Positions 51,819-62,240 of a stretch of 64,000 nt of DNA are shown piece by piece. Each line of letters opens with the position of its first letter. Position 1 is the first letter of the stretch. The stretch is from Morella rubra (taxonomy: Eukaryota > Streptophyta > Magnoliopsida > Fagales > Myricaceae). The position numbers and the translations under genes are program-made. Below the pieces are notes generated by a model. The model searched no databases. It saw only the letters and a program-made list of their open reading frames with translations, and had not been told where the DNA came from. Location: contig CM025851.1 in the NCBI GenBank assembly GCA_003952965.2, positions 16,161,411-16,225,410 on the forward strand, written 5' to 3'.

Positions 51819-52713
51819 ATTTCGTAGCTAAAAACTTATTTTTTGTGACAAAAAATTGTTTCGTTGCAAAAATACGTTTTTTTCAACAAATATAAAATTT
51901 CGTTGCTAAGATTTTTAACGATTTATTAGCGACAAATAACGTACTAAAAATATCTCATTTGCGACAAAAATATTATTTTGTCACTAAATACTTCAAACAA
52001 TGTTTTTAGCGACCAAATTTAATTTGTCCTAAAAGTGTTACAACGACGAATCAATTTTATCGCCAAAGTATTCTTTTATCAATTGTAAAAATTATGTCAC
52101 TAAATACTTCAAACACGTTTGAAATGCTTTCTAGGGACACGAGTGACAAAGGAAAATTTACAACATGCATTTTACAATATTTTATACCATTCAATTTTTT
52201 AATGAATGATATAAATCATTCAAGGCCACTACTGCGGCCTTGAATGATTTATATCATTCATTTGTCGTGTGCGCGGCCTTGCGCGCGACACAAAATTGAA
52301 TGGTATAAAATATTGTCGCGCAAGGTCGCGCGTGCAGTGTTGTAAATTTCCGTCCTTTGTCACTCGTGTCCCTAGAAAGCATTTCAAACGTGTTTGAAGT
52401 ATTTAGTGACATAATTTTTAGTGGTGCAATTGATAAAAGAATACTTTGGCGATAAAATTGAGTTCGTCGTTGGTAACACTTTTAGTGACAAATGTAGAAT
52501 TTGGTCGCTAAAAACATGTGTTTGAAGTATTTAGTGACAAAATAATATTTTTGTCGCAAATGAGATATTTTTAGCGACCACGTTAGGTTTGTCGCTAATA
52601 AAGTCGTCGCTAAAACCATCGTCTAGCAACGAAATTTTATATTTGTTGAAAAAAACGTATTTTTGCAACGAAACAATTTTTTGTCACAAAAAATAAGTTT
52701 TTAGCTACGAAAT
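51819..52713. repeat. Long inverted repeat (hairpin-forming) inside the second CACTA element
   Basis: The left arm (about 51819-52195) and right arm (about 52290-52713) are near-perfect reverse complements over long stretches. For example, 'tttcgtagctaaaaactta' on the left matches 'taagtttttagctacgaaa' on the right. At the centre 52201-52227 and 52236-52262 are perfect 27-base complementary arms with an 8-base loop. Transcription through it would make a long double-stranded RNA. Confidence 0.88.
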
Positions 52714-52766
52714 TGGGTCTGTCGCTAATGAATTCGTCGCTAAAGGCCATATTTCTTGTAGTGTCA

Positions 52767-55700
52767 CGAATAGGAAGCCGGGGCCTCCGGCATGGACGGC
52801 CAGCTTGTCTCACTACGCACTCTCAAGTACACATGATATAAGACGGTGGGGTGTGTTCGTGCTTTTGTTTTCTTGTTTTTCTTCCCTTTCACGTTTTAAA
52901 GGAGTTTCCGTTTCCCATTTTGGTCGTATGCAAGAACATGTGCTCCAAAAATATATACAACGTACGTCATCTACATGCAGCCTGAAATCGGTGGAGCATG
53001 AGGTTTCAACATAAAATAGGAGTTCTTTTTTGATAAACTATTAATCCAAAGGCATCGTCCCACTTGCTATTTGTTGCGACATTAAAATAAGTGTTTTTTT
53101 GTGTCGGTATATATCATGTATAGGATTTAGGGTATTACATCACTTGGATTGCATCACTTTTTCTCAAACCTATTTTATTGGAACTAATAATACTCTACGT
53201 AGAGTGGTATAGCGGCCGTACTGATCGTGTCAACTAAATCAACAATATTCTTTTAACAACATGGAATATTACTGCATATATTTGAGTGAGAAAAATCGTT
53301 ATATATAGTATAGAAAGTCAATTTGAGTGAAATTATTCGCATGCAACACGGATATATATCCGGTTTCACATTTAATGTCAGACTTGAGCACGAGATTAGA
53401 CCCGACACAATAAGAATCCGATCTCTTCTTCCGCGCATGCTAATCTTAAGTTGAACTTGACCCTTTGTTCTTAGGTTGCCGGCTTGGCCTTAGACCCTGA
53501 AAAGTCCAGTGCTGAACTGAATCCGATGTGGATCATATTTAAAACAACTTTAATTCCCGCAGAATCCCAAAACTCAACACGAACTACGATTTGTCAAAAG
53601 GGAATATTATTGTGTCCATCTTCGGATCTTCCTCGTATAAACGCTGGCGGTGCTTTGGGAATTTCCTTACAGTCAAAGGGGACAGGGATCAGTACTGGAG
53701 ATTAAAGAGGGCTACAGGCCACTTGACTTCCTGGGTTGTGCTGATCGTAAAATATTCTCTAAGGTGTTAACTTGGACCCGCCTGTCTGGCTGTCCTCCAT
53801 TATTACCAACTTTTTTGAATATGGTTTTTCTCAGTTGACTCCAAAGGTCGTATATGTTGAAGTCGTGACACGCGTGCGCCCAAAGGGCAAAGACTTCTGC
53901 GGTTAGGTTAGAGGCTTAAGCAACCGGGCAAAGGAATTCGAAGCTGATAAGTACAAAGAGACTACTACTGATGTGGAAGGACGCTGTTTGGGTAGCTAGC
54001 TTGCTTGGGATGCACACGTGTCACGACTTGAAGGATGTGCCCGCTACATAGTTTCTTTTGCGTGAGAAAGGAAAAGATAGCAGGAAAGGAGGGAGAAATG
54101 AAGGGTAGAAGCTATCCAGATTTGGTCACCTGCTCAAATGAAGATTGTTAAAGTAGATTTTCTGTCATTGGTTTTGGGAGTTTCCGTTGACCAAACCTAG
54201 CCCCTAGCTAGATCAAATTGCACCAACTTAAGAGTAGGATTTGACAGCAAAAGCAACAAACAACGGTTTTTCTTAATCCTTTTGGAGAAAAGAGTGAAAG
54301 GGGCTAGTACGTTGCACTCAACCACAAAATATATATTAATTAATGGTAGCATGCATTGAAGTACAAGAATTAGGTGTAAATTAAATTGAGACTACCCGAA
54401 AGGTTAACTAAAAACTCATGGCCATTGGCAGATCAAACTCACCCGAGTAATATTAGATTGTCCTAAAAGTTTATTTTATTGCAAGCTAAATTTTCTGTTG
54501 GGTATGGAAGATTGAAAGCCAATTAAAATATAACTTTATTTCAACCCCAAAAGAATTGGGAGAAAGGAAGAAAATGGATGAATTACTTCAAATAATCCAA
54601 ATAAAATTCCTCCTTTAGATACTTATGTCCGATAATTAGAGTTACCTTCCTCAGTCCTTTTCTGGAGTTGATCTGTTTGAAAAGTTATTAGTAGAAAAAG
54701 AACGTCCGAAATAGAAAAAAAAAAAAAAACACTTTGGGACAATATTTTCTTCTTTGGGTTGCCTAATTCCTGGAAAGCTGCATAAAAGACAACTGTACAT
54801 GAGAAAATCAAGCACAGGAAAATGGATTATGATATTCTGTAATTTTTTTATCAAATTATATAGTGTAATTTGAAGAGAGATAGATACATGCAATAGGTGG
54901 ATCCTGTACTATTTAATATTGTCCATGTAAAATTTTAGACAAGATGAGCCCTACAATAGAGTCCACATGTTGTGTCCGTCTAAAAAATTACAATGATCCT
55001 AGTGCTAGGAAAATCTTTTAAGAAATTGATTAAGATATCATTAGATTAGGACGTTGTGGATTGATATTGATTTATATAATATAGGATTATTACTGGTTGA
55101 ATTTATCAGAATAGAATTTCGATAGGAACAATTTACAGAAGGACCTTTAGCCATGACTAAAAGTATCGAAGTTTAACTCGTCAAGTAAAAGAAAGACTTT
55201 GGTTTGCTTAAAGCATTCCATATATATCAATTAGCTCTTCCTAGTTCTTTTCTCTAAAACTTTTAAATTCCTTAAAGCTTTTCATAGTTGGAGCCTAAGA
55301 ATGGATCAATTAAAACATGCTCTACTGTCACAGTTTGAAAGGGAATTGAAAATCTCAGTTTAGACCCTATGAACACCTAAAAAAAATTACAGGAATGATA
55401 AACTATTAAAAGTAAATTAAATGTTTTTCTATTCCATAAAGGTATTCATCAATTTGATTTATTAAATGTAATTAGACGGATTGAGATCCTCTCTAATTTG
55501 TTATTCGAATTCGATAGTCCAATTAAGAGAGAAAAAGAAAGTGTGTGGCCCTTATAACATTCGATGCCACCGATATTAAATAATTAAACGGATTAATATC
55601 CTCTCTAATTTATTGTCTAAATTAGATGATCCAATTTGAAGAGAGAAAAGAAAGCGTATGAACTCTACAACATTCAATGACACATGTATTAATTATCAAA

Positions 55701-56388
55701 AAGTGTGAATCTAGGGCATTCAATGTGTGTTATGTCTTACTCTTTCCAAAAATGCTCATCCATTATTTGGAATTCAAAATGCTTCGACCCCTAATTAATG
55801 CTAATGCTTAAGAAATCGATCGAGCACTGCACAAAAAGATCATGAAAGCTCGCCATAGAGGAAAATTGAGTACCAATTGTCGAAAGGTCAAAAACCTTCT
55901 TCCTCTAGGCTTGAGGCCATGTGCATGCTACTTCAAAAGGTGGTGGCGTTCTTGACCTCACTAACAAGAACAAGTTGGAACAAACGATCCCATTTGGATG
56001 ATCAGATGAAATAACTTCTAGACCTCTTTGGTATAAAGAAGAGGTTAATTAAATCAAATGGATGACAAAAAAGGGAAGAGAAAGGATAATATTACTTCAA
56101 ATATTAATGCAGTGAGAAGTTGGATACATGCATCTCCTTTATGATAGAGTCAGCCTATAGTACTAGAGGAAATTATTATAACAAGGACATGATAATTGAG
56201 GAAGAACCAAACTGACATAATTAATGCAACAATCACAAATGTACTCCTCTTCTACTCAAGGGGGAGGAAAATATATATAACACTATCAAGTTGTACTTAT
56301 TTTTATCAACTGAGAGAATGACTGAATGAGTTAACTGATCGTTCAAATAAAATAATTGACACCTTGTGAGGATTTTGATAGAATTATT
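52767..56388. other. Intergenic region, no gene recognised
   Basis: AT-rich DNA with only unsupported short frames. Two diverged copies of an approximately 110-bp unit lie side by side at about 55459-55567 and 55577-55692, both containing 'GGATTRATATCCTCTCTAATTT'-like strings. They look like an old local duplication. Confidence 0.4.
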
Positions 56389-59332
56389 TAATTGGGACTT
56401 TATTAGTTAACTGATAATATCGAACATGATTATTGTTAATCAATGAATTATTACGAATCGAACTTTAGGTGATAACTTCGGTGTATAAAAGGGCCTTTGG
56501 GTTGTGATTTTAACACGATCCTAACAAGATCATGAAATTCTTGGGTAATCAAGTTAACTTCATTGGGTAAAACGAAGACTTGGGTTCCTTCGAAACATTC
56601 GATCAACAGCATAATTAAATGACTAAATTACTCCGTACATCCTTGATATTTGACCTTTTCCCAATTTAGTCCTCAGGGTTCGATTTTTCCTAAAAATATC
56701 CTTGGGGTGAGGACCCATTACCAAATCGATCCTGCCGTCAACTCATTAAATGGAAATGCACACGTGGCTAACGGCTTACACGTGAGAATTGACAACTCGA
56801 TTAAAAAAAAAATTCGCTCAATCGCAATGTGACACGTGGCAGAAAAATAAATTAAAAAAATGTAAAATTAGTATAAAAAAAAAAAAAAAAGAAACCGGAT
56901 CGGGGACCCCCAATCCTTTCTCAGTGGAGGCCCCCTCCATCGGCCGCCCAGAACTGGGCGGCCAGCGAAGGGAGGAGGAATCCCTCCTCCACCTCGGGCA
57001 GTGCTCTGGGGGACCTCCCCCATCCCACAGCAATGGTTGCGAGATGGGGGAGGTCCACCAGCCGCCCCAGAGCAGAGGTGGAGGGACTCCTCCTCCCTCT
57101 GTTGGCCGCCCAGTTCTGGGCGGCCAGACTCCCCCGACGGTCGGTGGAGGGGGCCTCCACCGGGAAAGGATCGGGGGTCCCCGATCCCCCTTTTTTTTTT
57201 AACATTAAAAATTTTTTTTTATTAATTTTAGATTTATTTTTTATTTTAAAAAATATTTTTTATTTTTATTTATTTTGCTGCCACGTGTCACATTACGATT
57301 GGGCCAAAAAAAAATTTTAATCGAGCTGTTAATTCCCACGTGTAAGCCGTTAGCCACGTGTGCATTTCATCCAATGAGTTGACGGCATGATCGATTTGGT
57401 AATGGGTCCTCACCCCAGGTATATTTTTAAGAAAAATCGAACTCTGAAAACAAAACTAGGAAAATGTCAAACCCTAGAGACGTACAAAGTAATTTAGCCT
57501 AATTAAATTAACTCTTTACAAAGGATATTGATGATCCGCAGCCCACATGCAGAAAGATTTGGTATAATATATATATATATACACGCTGCGCCCAGCAAAC
57601 AAAAGCAGCCAGGAATAAAGCAAATGCAATGAATCCAGGCACTAAACAAACCTCTGCCATCATTTTTGTTTTCTTTTCTCTATACAAGATCTTCCATGAC
57701 GTCCACATCGTTATTTTTTACAAAGCAGCACTATGAGTACTTAACCATGTGTTGTCCAAATTTGCCAATCACATCCCAAACAAGAATGTTGGTTCATCTC
57801 CATGCTTCCAGTCCCCCGCATGAAACGAAGAAGTACGCAACGATTCAAAGTTATACATATATAAATCAGGCGCCACCAGATCCAACATTCCTGCTGGTCG
57901 CCATGGCTAAAACGAGGGAAAACTAGCTCGATGACTTATCCGGAACTATAAAACTCTCATGCCAAAGAGTAGCGGCAACATCAAGCATTTTAAAAGCCAC
58001 AGCCAAAATGTTAAGGTTGGAAAATATCATCAGTAAGACCCTCGTGTATGTCTCCGTACTTGGGAAAAAGGGCCGCATATATCTCCAGGCAGCTCCAGTT
58101 TCTCCGTCCGTGCAGTATTTCCAGTCAAACGATGTGGGAAACTTCCCCCCCCATCACGGATGACAGGACTGTCGTAGAATTTTCAGGAGTTTAATTTCGA
58201 AACCACGAGGCAAAGACATTTTTCCTTTGCGTAAGTTGATCGTAGAACAGGTCAGACAGTCAAAATCTAGACCACCGACATATTTGCAACAAATAGGAAA
58301 GATGTTTTCTGTCCAGCCCGTGGACCCAGAATTTTGTTCTTGTGGGGGCGGATTAAAATAAAATTCGAACTATGTATGAAAGTATTTTCGATACAAAATT
58401 CCTGAGATTTTAAGTATCATTATACATTATTAAACGTAAAAATTTAAGAACTTTACTACTTAAACAATATTTAAGCTAGAAGGTGTTGTTTGATGAAAGA
58501 AATTGACATATATATTACCAAGATGCATGCATGGATAAAGTCATAATTCGAAAATTTAATAAAGAAATAGAAATAATCAATAGATATTAAGCACAATATA
58601 TATTACATAGTATTTGCATAAGAGCATGCCGGAGGCTAGGAATTAAAAATTAAACCAGGATTTTATATTGGGGGAGAGAGAAACATGACTCGTAATATTG
58701 TCCCGTAACTAATATTGGCACCATTGAATGTTATAACAGTACTGGATCACGACCCAAAACTTCCTGATCTGCAGCTGTCCTCGCCTCCTCTGGGGTTTTG
58801 TTTTTAATATATAATGATTATGATAGGGTTTGATGCCAATTTTTCATTCTTATTGATCCTTCTGTTATACTGCCTACGAGCCTGAGTAATTAGTCCAATT
58901 TCTTTACTGTGACGGGCTTTACGTCTAATGTCCGAGTAACCGGCCCATGGATTGAAGATGTATTAAGGGTCTGTTTGGTATTGTATTTTCGTTTGTTTTC
59001 TGATCTCTTAATTAAGTAATTTCTGTGAATCTGTGTATTCATGAAACTACCAGTTGCTTAGGAAAAAAATTATTCCCTTATACTTCACAAAAGAAAGATA
59101 TTTAAAGTTTCCCGTAGTGCATGTCTTTGTATATATGTGTGTCGAAGGGATGGAAGATTCGAAGAGCTAAACTTTTAAGTTCTGAGGAAAATTATATAGT
59201 CCCGTCTATATCAACTGGCTGGAGCCAATTAGGCTTTTGAATCCCAACCCCTGATCTATCACTTTCAATGGTGGTCCGCCCAAGTGGGTTGCTGGTGTGT
59301 GAATAAGGCCAATAAAGCAACCCAGAAAAGAA
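56389..59332. repeat. Tandem segmental duplication, copy 1
   Basis: Colinear, about 80-85 percent similar by eye, to about 59554-61740. Shared landmarks include 'CGAACATGATTAT', 'TTCATTGGGTAAAACGAAGA', 'CCGCAGCCCACATGCA', 'AATCAGGCGCCACCAGATC', 'GGTTGGAAAATATCATCAG' and 'CAATGGTGGTCCGCCCAA', all in the same order. This copy has an additional 879-bp Mutator-like element. No coding gene was recognised in either copy. The internal motif 'CCAGAATTTTGTTCTTG' resembles a hAT-type terminus and may mark an older element. Confidence 0.85.
56621..57499. mobile_element. Mutator-like foldback element with GC-rich core
   Basis: The ends are GACTAAATTACTCCGTAC and, reverse-complemented, GGCTAAATTACTTTGTAC. 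A perfect 9-bp target duplication TAATTAAAT lies at 56612-56620 and 57500-57508. The whole 879 bp folds on itself around about 57030. The outer arms are AT-rich with ACGTGGC motifs. The inner arms (about 56890-57190) are very GC-rich and carry 'GGCCGCCCAGAACTGGGCGG'-type palindromes and GGGGACCCC/CCGATCC strings. It has no transposase. Copy 2 of the segmental duplication has the empty site. Confidence 0.88.
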
Positions 59333-59553
59333 CTTGGATTCCTCAGGTAGACAGGCAAGAAAAGCAACCCAGAGAAGAACTTGGATTCTCTTTGAGATCG
59401 CCTTGACGTTTTCTGCAATATTCAACTTAAAAAAAAAAAAAAAAAAAGAGGAGATAAACTTGGATTCCTTAATCAGGATTATTTAAATAAAAACAGTGCT
59501 AGCACATGTCCTAAATTCAAAAATTTAGAAACTCAGATTCTGAAATAAATTTC

Positions 59554-61740
59554 TTAATTGAGACTTTGTGTTAATTGATATGGAACACGAACATGATTAT
59601 CGCCGATCAATTAATTGTTATCGATCAGACTTTAGGTGACAACTTTTGTGTATATATAAAAAGAGGTTGGCTTAGTGGTTAAAGTTTAATCTTTTCCTTC
59701 GAGGTCCCAAGTTTGTTCAAAATCTTTTAGGTGCTCTTAACCCTTTGAGGCCACCTTAAGACTTTTAGCTTGGTAATTATCCAATTTATGTAGAACGGGT
59801 AGACTGCACAAACCTTAAGATTAATCGAGGTGCGCGTATACTGACCTGAACACTCAATTAGAAAGAAAAAGAAAAGATCTTTGGTCATGATTGCATCACG
59901 ATATTAACAAGATGTAATTCTTGGATAATCAAGTTTACTTCATTGGGTAAAACGAAGAGTTCCTCTGAAACGTCAATCGATGCCATAAACTCTTGACAAT
60001 TCCTCTCTTCAAATTCTCCTCCAATTCTAATTTGAGACAACAGTAGACGCGTTCTACACTCTTTGGTATTCTCTCTGCATGAGTGACATTGGGTACACGT
60101 ACGTTCTACACTATTATTTCTTTAATAAATTGAAGCAACTTAAGCGCTAATTAAGCAAATTAACCCTTTACAAAGGCTTTGGACCCGCAGCCCACATGCA
60201 AAATGTGCGGTATGATTTGCCAATGCAAACAAAAGCAGCCAGGATTAGGAATGAAGCAAATCCAATGAATCCAGGCATTGAAAAAACTGACATCTTTTTG
60301 GTTTTCTGTATTCTATAGAAGAAGATCTAAAAGACGTCCAAATCGTTAGTTTTTTCAAAAGCAACAGTATGAGTTAATGAAGCATGGTATCCAAATTTAC
60401 CAATCACGTCCAAAACAACAATGTTGGTTCAACTCCACGTACGCTTCCATTCCCCGGACATGAAACAAACTAATTAAGAACTCAACAATTCAAAGTTCTC
60501 CATAAATCAGGCGCCACCAGATCTACCATTCCTGCTGGCCGTCAAGGCCAAAACAGAAGAAAATTCGAAGACTTATCGGGAACTTTTCAACGCTCATGCC
60601 ACAGAGTAGCAGCAACATCAAGCATTTTAAAACCAACAGCTAGCCAAACTGTTAGGTTGGAAAATATCATCAGTAAGACCCTTGTGCATGTCTACTTACT
60701 GGAAAACTCCAGGCTCCGGTTTCTCCGCTTCAGTATTTCTAGTCAGATCCCATGTAGGAAACTTCCCCTCCCATCATGCATGACGACTGTCGTAGAATTC
60801 AGCAATTTTTCGAAACGACGAGGCCAACATTCTTCGACCTTTGCGTAAGTTGATGTTGGAAGACGGGGTCAAAGTCCAGATCACCGAAAAATTTGCACTG
60901 GCGGAGCCAGAATTTTGTTCTTGAGGAGCGGAATAGAAAATGACATTATTAAAAACATAGATTCGAACAATGTGCGGATTCTTTTTCTATATACCAAAAT
61001 TCTTGAGATTTAATATCAGACTCTAAAAATGGGAATGCATGAGGCATATATGTTGTCAACTTAAATATCGATATACATAAAATTAAACAGAAAAAGTTTA
61101 AATTATTGTATTTAACCAATATAAGATAGAAAATGTTGTTGGATGAAGGAAATTGACATATTATCAAGATGTACATAATCGATAAAAATAGAAATATTAG
61201 TGCCTAAAAGCATGCTGGATCCTAATAAAAGCTAAATCAGGATTTCATATTAGATAAAAATAAAAGTGTTCTAATGCTTTTGTAATTGGTTTTGGGTTTT
61301 ATCCTTAATTGGGTCATATGATAAGCGGGAGCAATGTGTTATCTAAGATTGTGATTTTGTTGGAACTTGAATATGCTAGACAAGTAACAACTCGGATATA
61401 TACGGCCTACGAGCTTGAGTTTTGTCCAATTTCTTTTCTATTACGGGTCTTACGCCTAATGTCCGCTTAATTGGCCCATAGCTTGATGATGTACCAAACG
61501 GGTCTGTTTTCTATTGTATTTGATTTTTCTTTTGTTTTCTGATCTCTAACCTTTTTTGTATTAATAAAATTAGCCGTTGCTCACACAATAAAGTTCTCAG
61601 GAAAATTAGTCCAAGCAACATTAGGAACATCAACTGGAGCTAAGGGCCAAAACCCTAGATCATTTACAATGGTGGTCCGCCCAAAGTGGGTTGCCAGTGG
61701 TTTATTAGTGCGAATAAGCAAATAAAGCAATCCAGAAAAG
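59554..61740. repeat. Tandem segmental duplication, copy 2
   Basis: Second copy of the segment described at 56389-59332. It lacks the Mutator-like element but has an Au-like SINE at about 59664-59876. The segment here includes 'CACTGGCGGAGCCAGAATTTTG' near 60895-60916, a more complete hAT-type terminus than in copy 1. Confidence 0.85.
59664..59876 (+). mobile_element. Au-type tRNA-derived SINE
   Basis: It begins GGTTGGCTTAGTGGTTAAAG, a tRNA-like A box. A degenerate B-box region (AGTTTGTTCAAAATC) follows. The 3' part, 'TCGAGGTGCGCG' then 'CTGACCTGAACAC', is the conserved tail of the Au SINE family of flowering plants. Short A-rich strings (AAAAG) flank it and may be the target duplication. 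The matching site in the other segmental copy is empty. Pol III transcription is unlikely given the decayed B box. Confidence 0.75.
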
Positions 61741-62240
61741 TTCAAAACTTTTGGCCCACAATCTTTTTAATTTTTCCTGAGATTTGCTTTTATCAGCAAA
61801 GGAAGTCCAACAAACGTGGGAAAACCTATCCCATTTGTCTTCAGTTTAAACACCAGCCACTATGATAGAGGAACAAACTCTATTAAGAACAGCGAGCTAT
61901 TTGCTTCTTTCATCATCTCTCCCTATTCCTAATTGACCACGAGAATATGTATTACAGTCCTAATCTTAGTAGGTTATCTACAAGAGTGCAGACTGGTCGA
62001 TAAAAGCACTGTAGTGATCAATAAAACCTCATAGCACTGTAGTTGTCCTTTGGTACAACTGAAAATAACTTGCATTCCTTTGAACTAACCCAGACCGGAG
62101 GTCCTAATGTTTTTCAAGTCTAATTTCTTTCCTACTTTATCCTGAGACCATATTAGTATAACACATAAATTTACATTTTCTTAATGGCCACAATAAAAAA
62201 AAACTAGGACCTGCAATACGCATCCCCTCTGAACACTAGA
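61741..62240. other. 3' flank of the right-edge gene
   Basis: Downstream of the minus-strand stop codon at 62241, probably including its 3' UTR. No other feature recognised. Confidence 0.4.

Larger units (their letters stand above)
50075..52763. mobile_element. Second CACTA element, deletion derivative, 2.7 kb
   Basis: It begins CACTACAAGAAAA and ends TTTCTTGTAGTG, with a 3-bp target duplication TCA at 50072-50074 and 52764-52766. Subterminal repeats are of the TGTCGCTA/TTCGTTGC type. They differ from the GGGACG motif of the first element, so this is another CACTA family. It contains a GC-rich tandem block, a TNPA-like remnant and a long internal inverted repeat. No intact transposase is present. 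Confidence 0.87.

Noticed and set aside
56789-57320. Gly/Pro-rich frames on both strands
   Set aside because: They read through the palindromic GC core of the Mutator-like foldback element.
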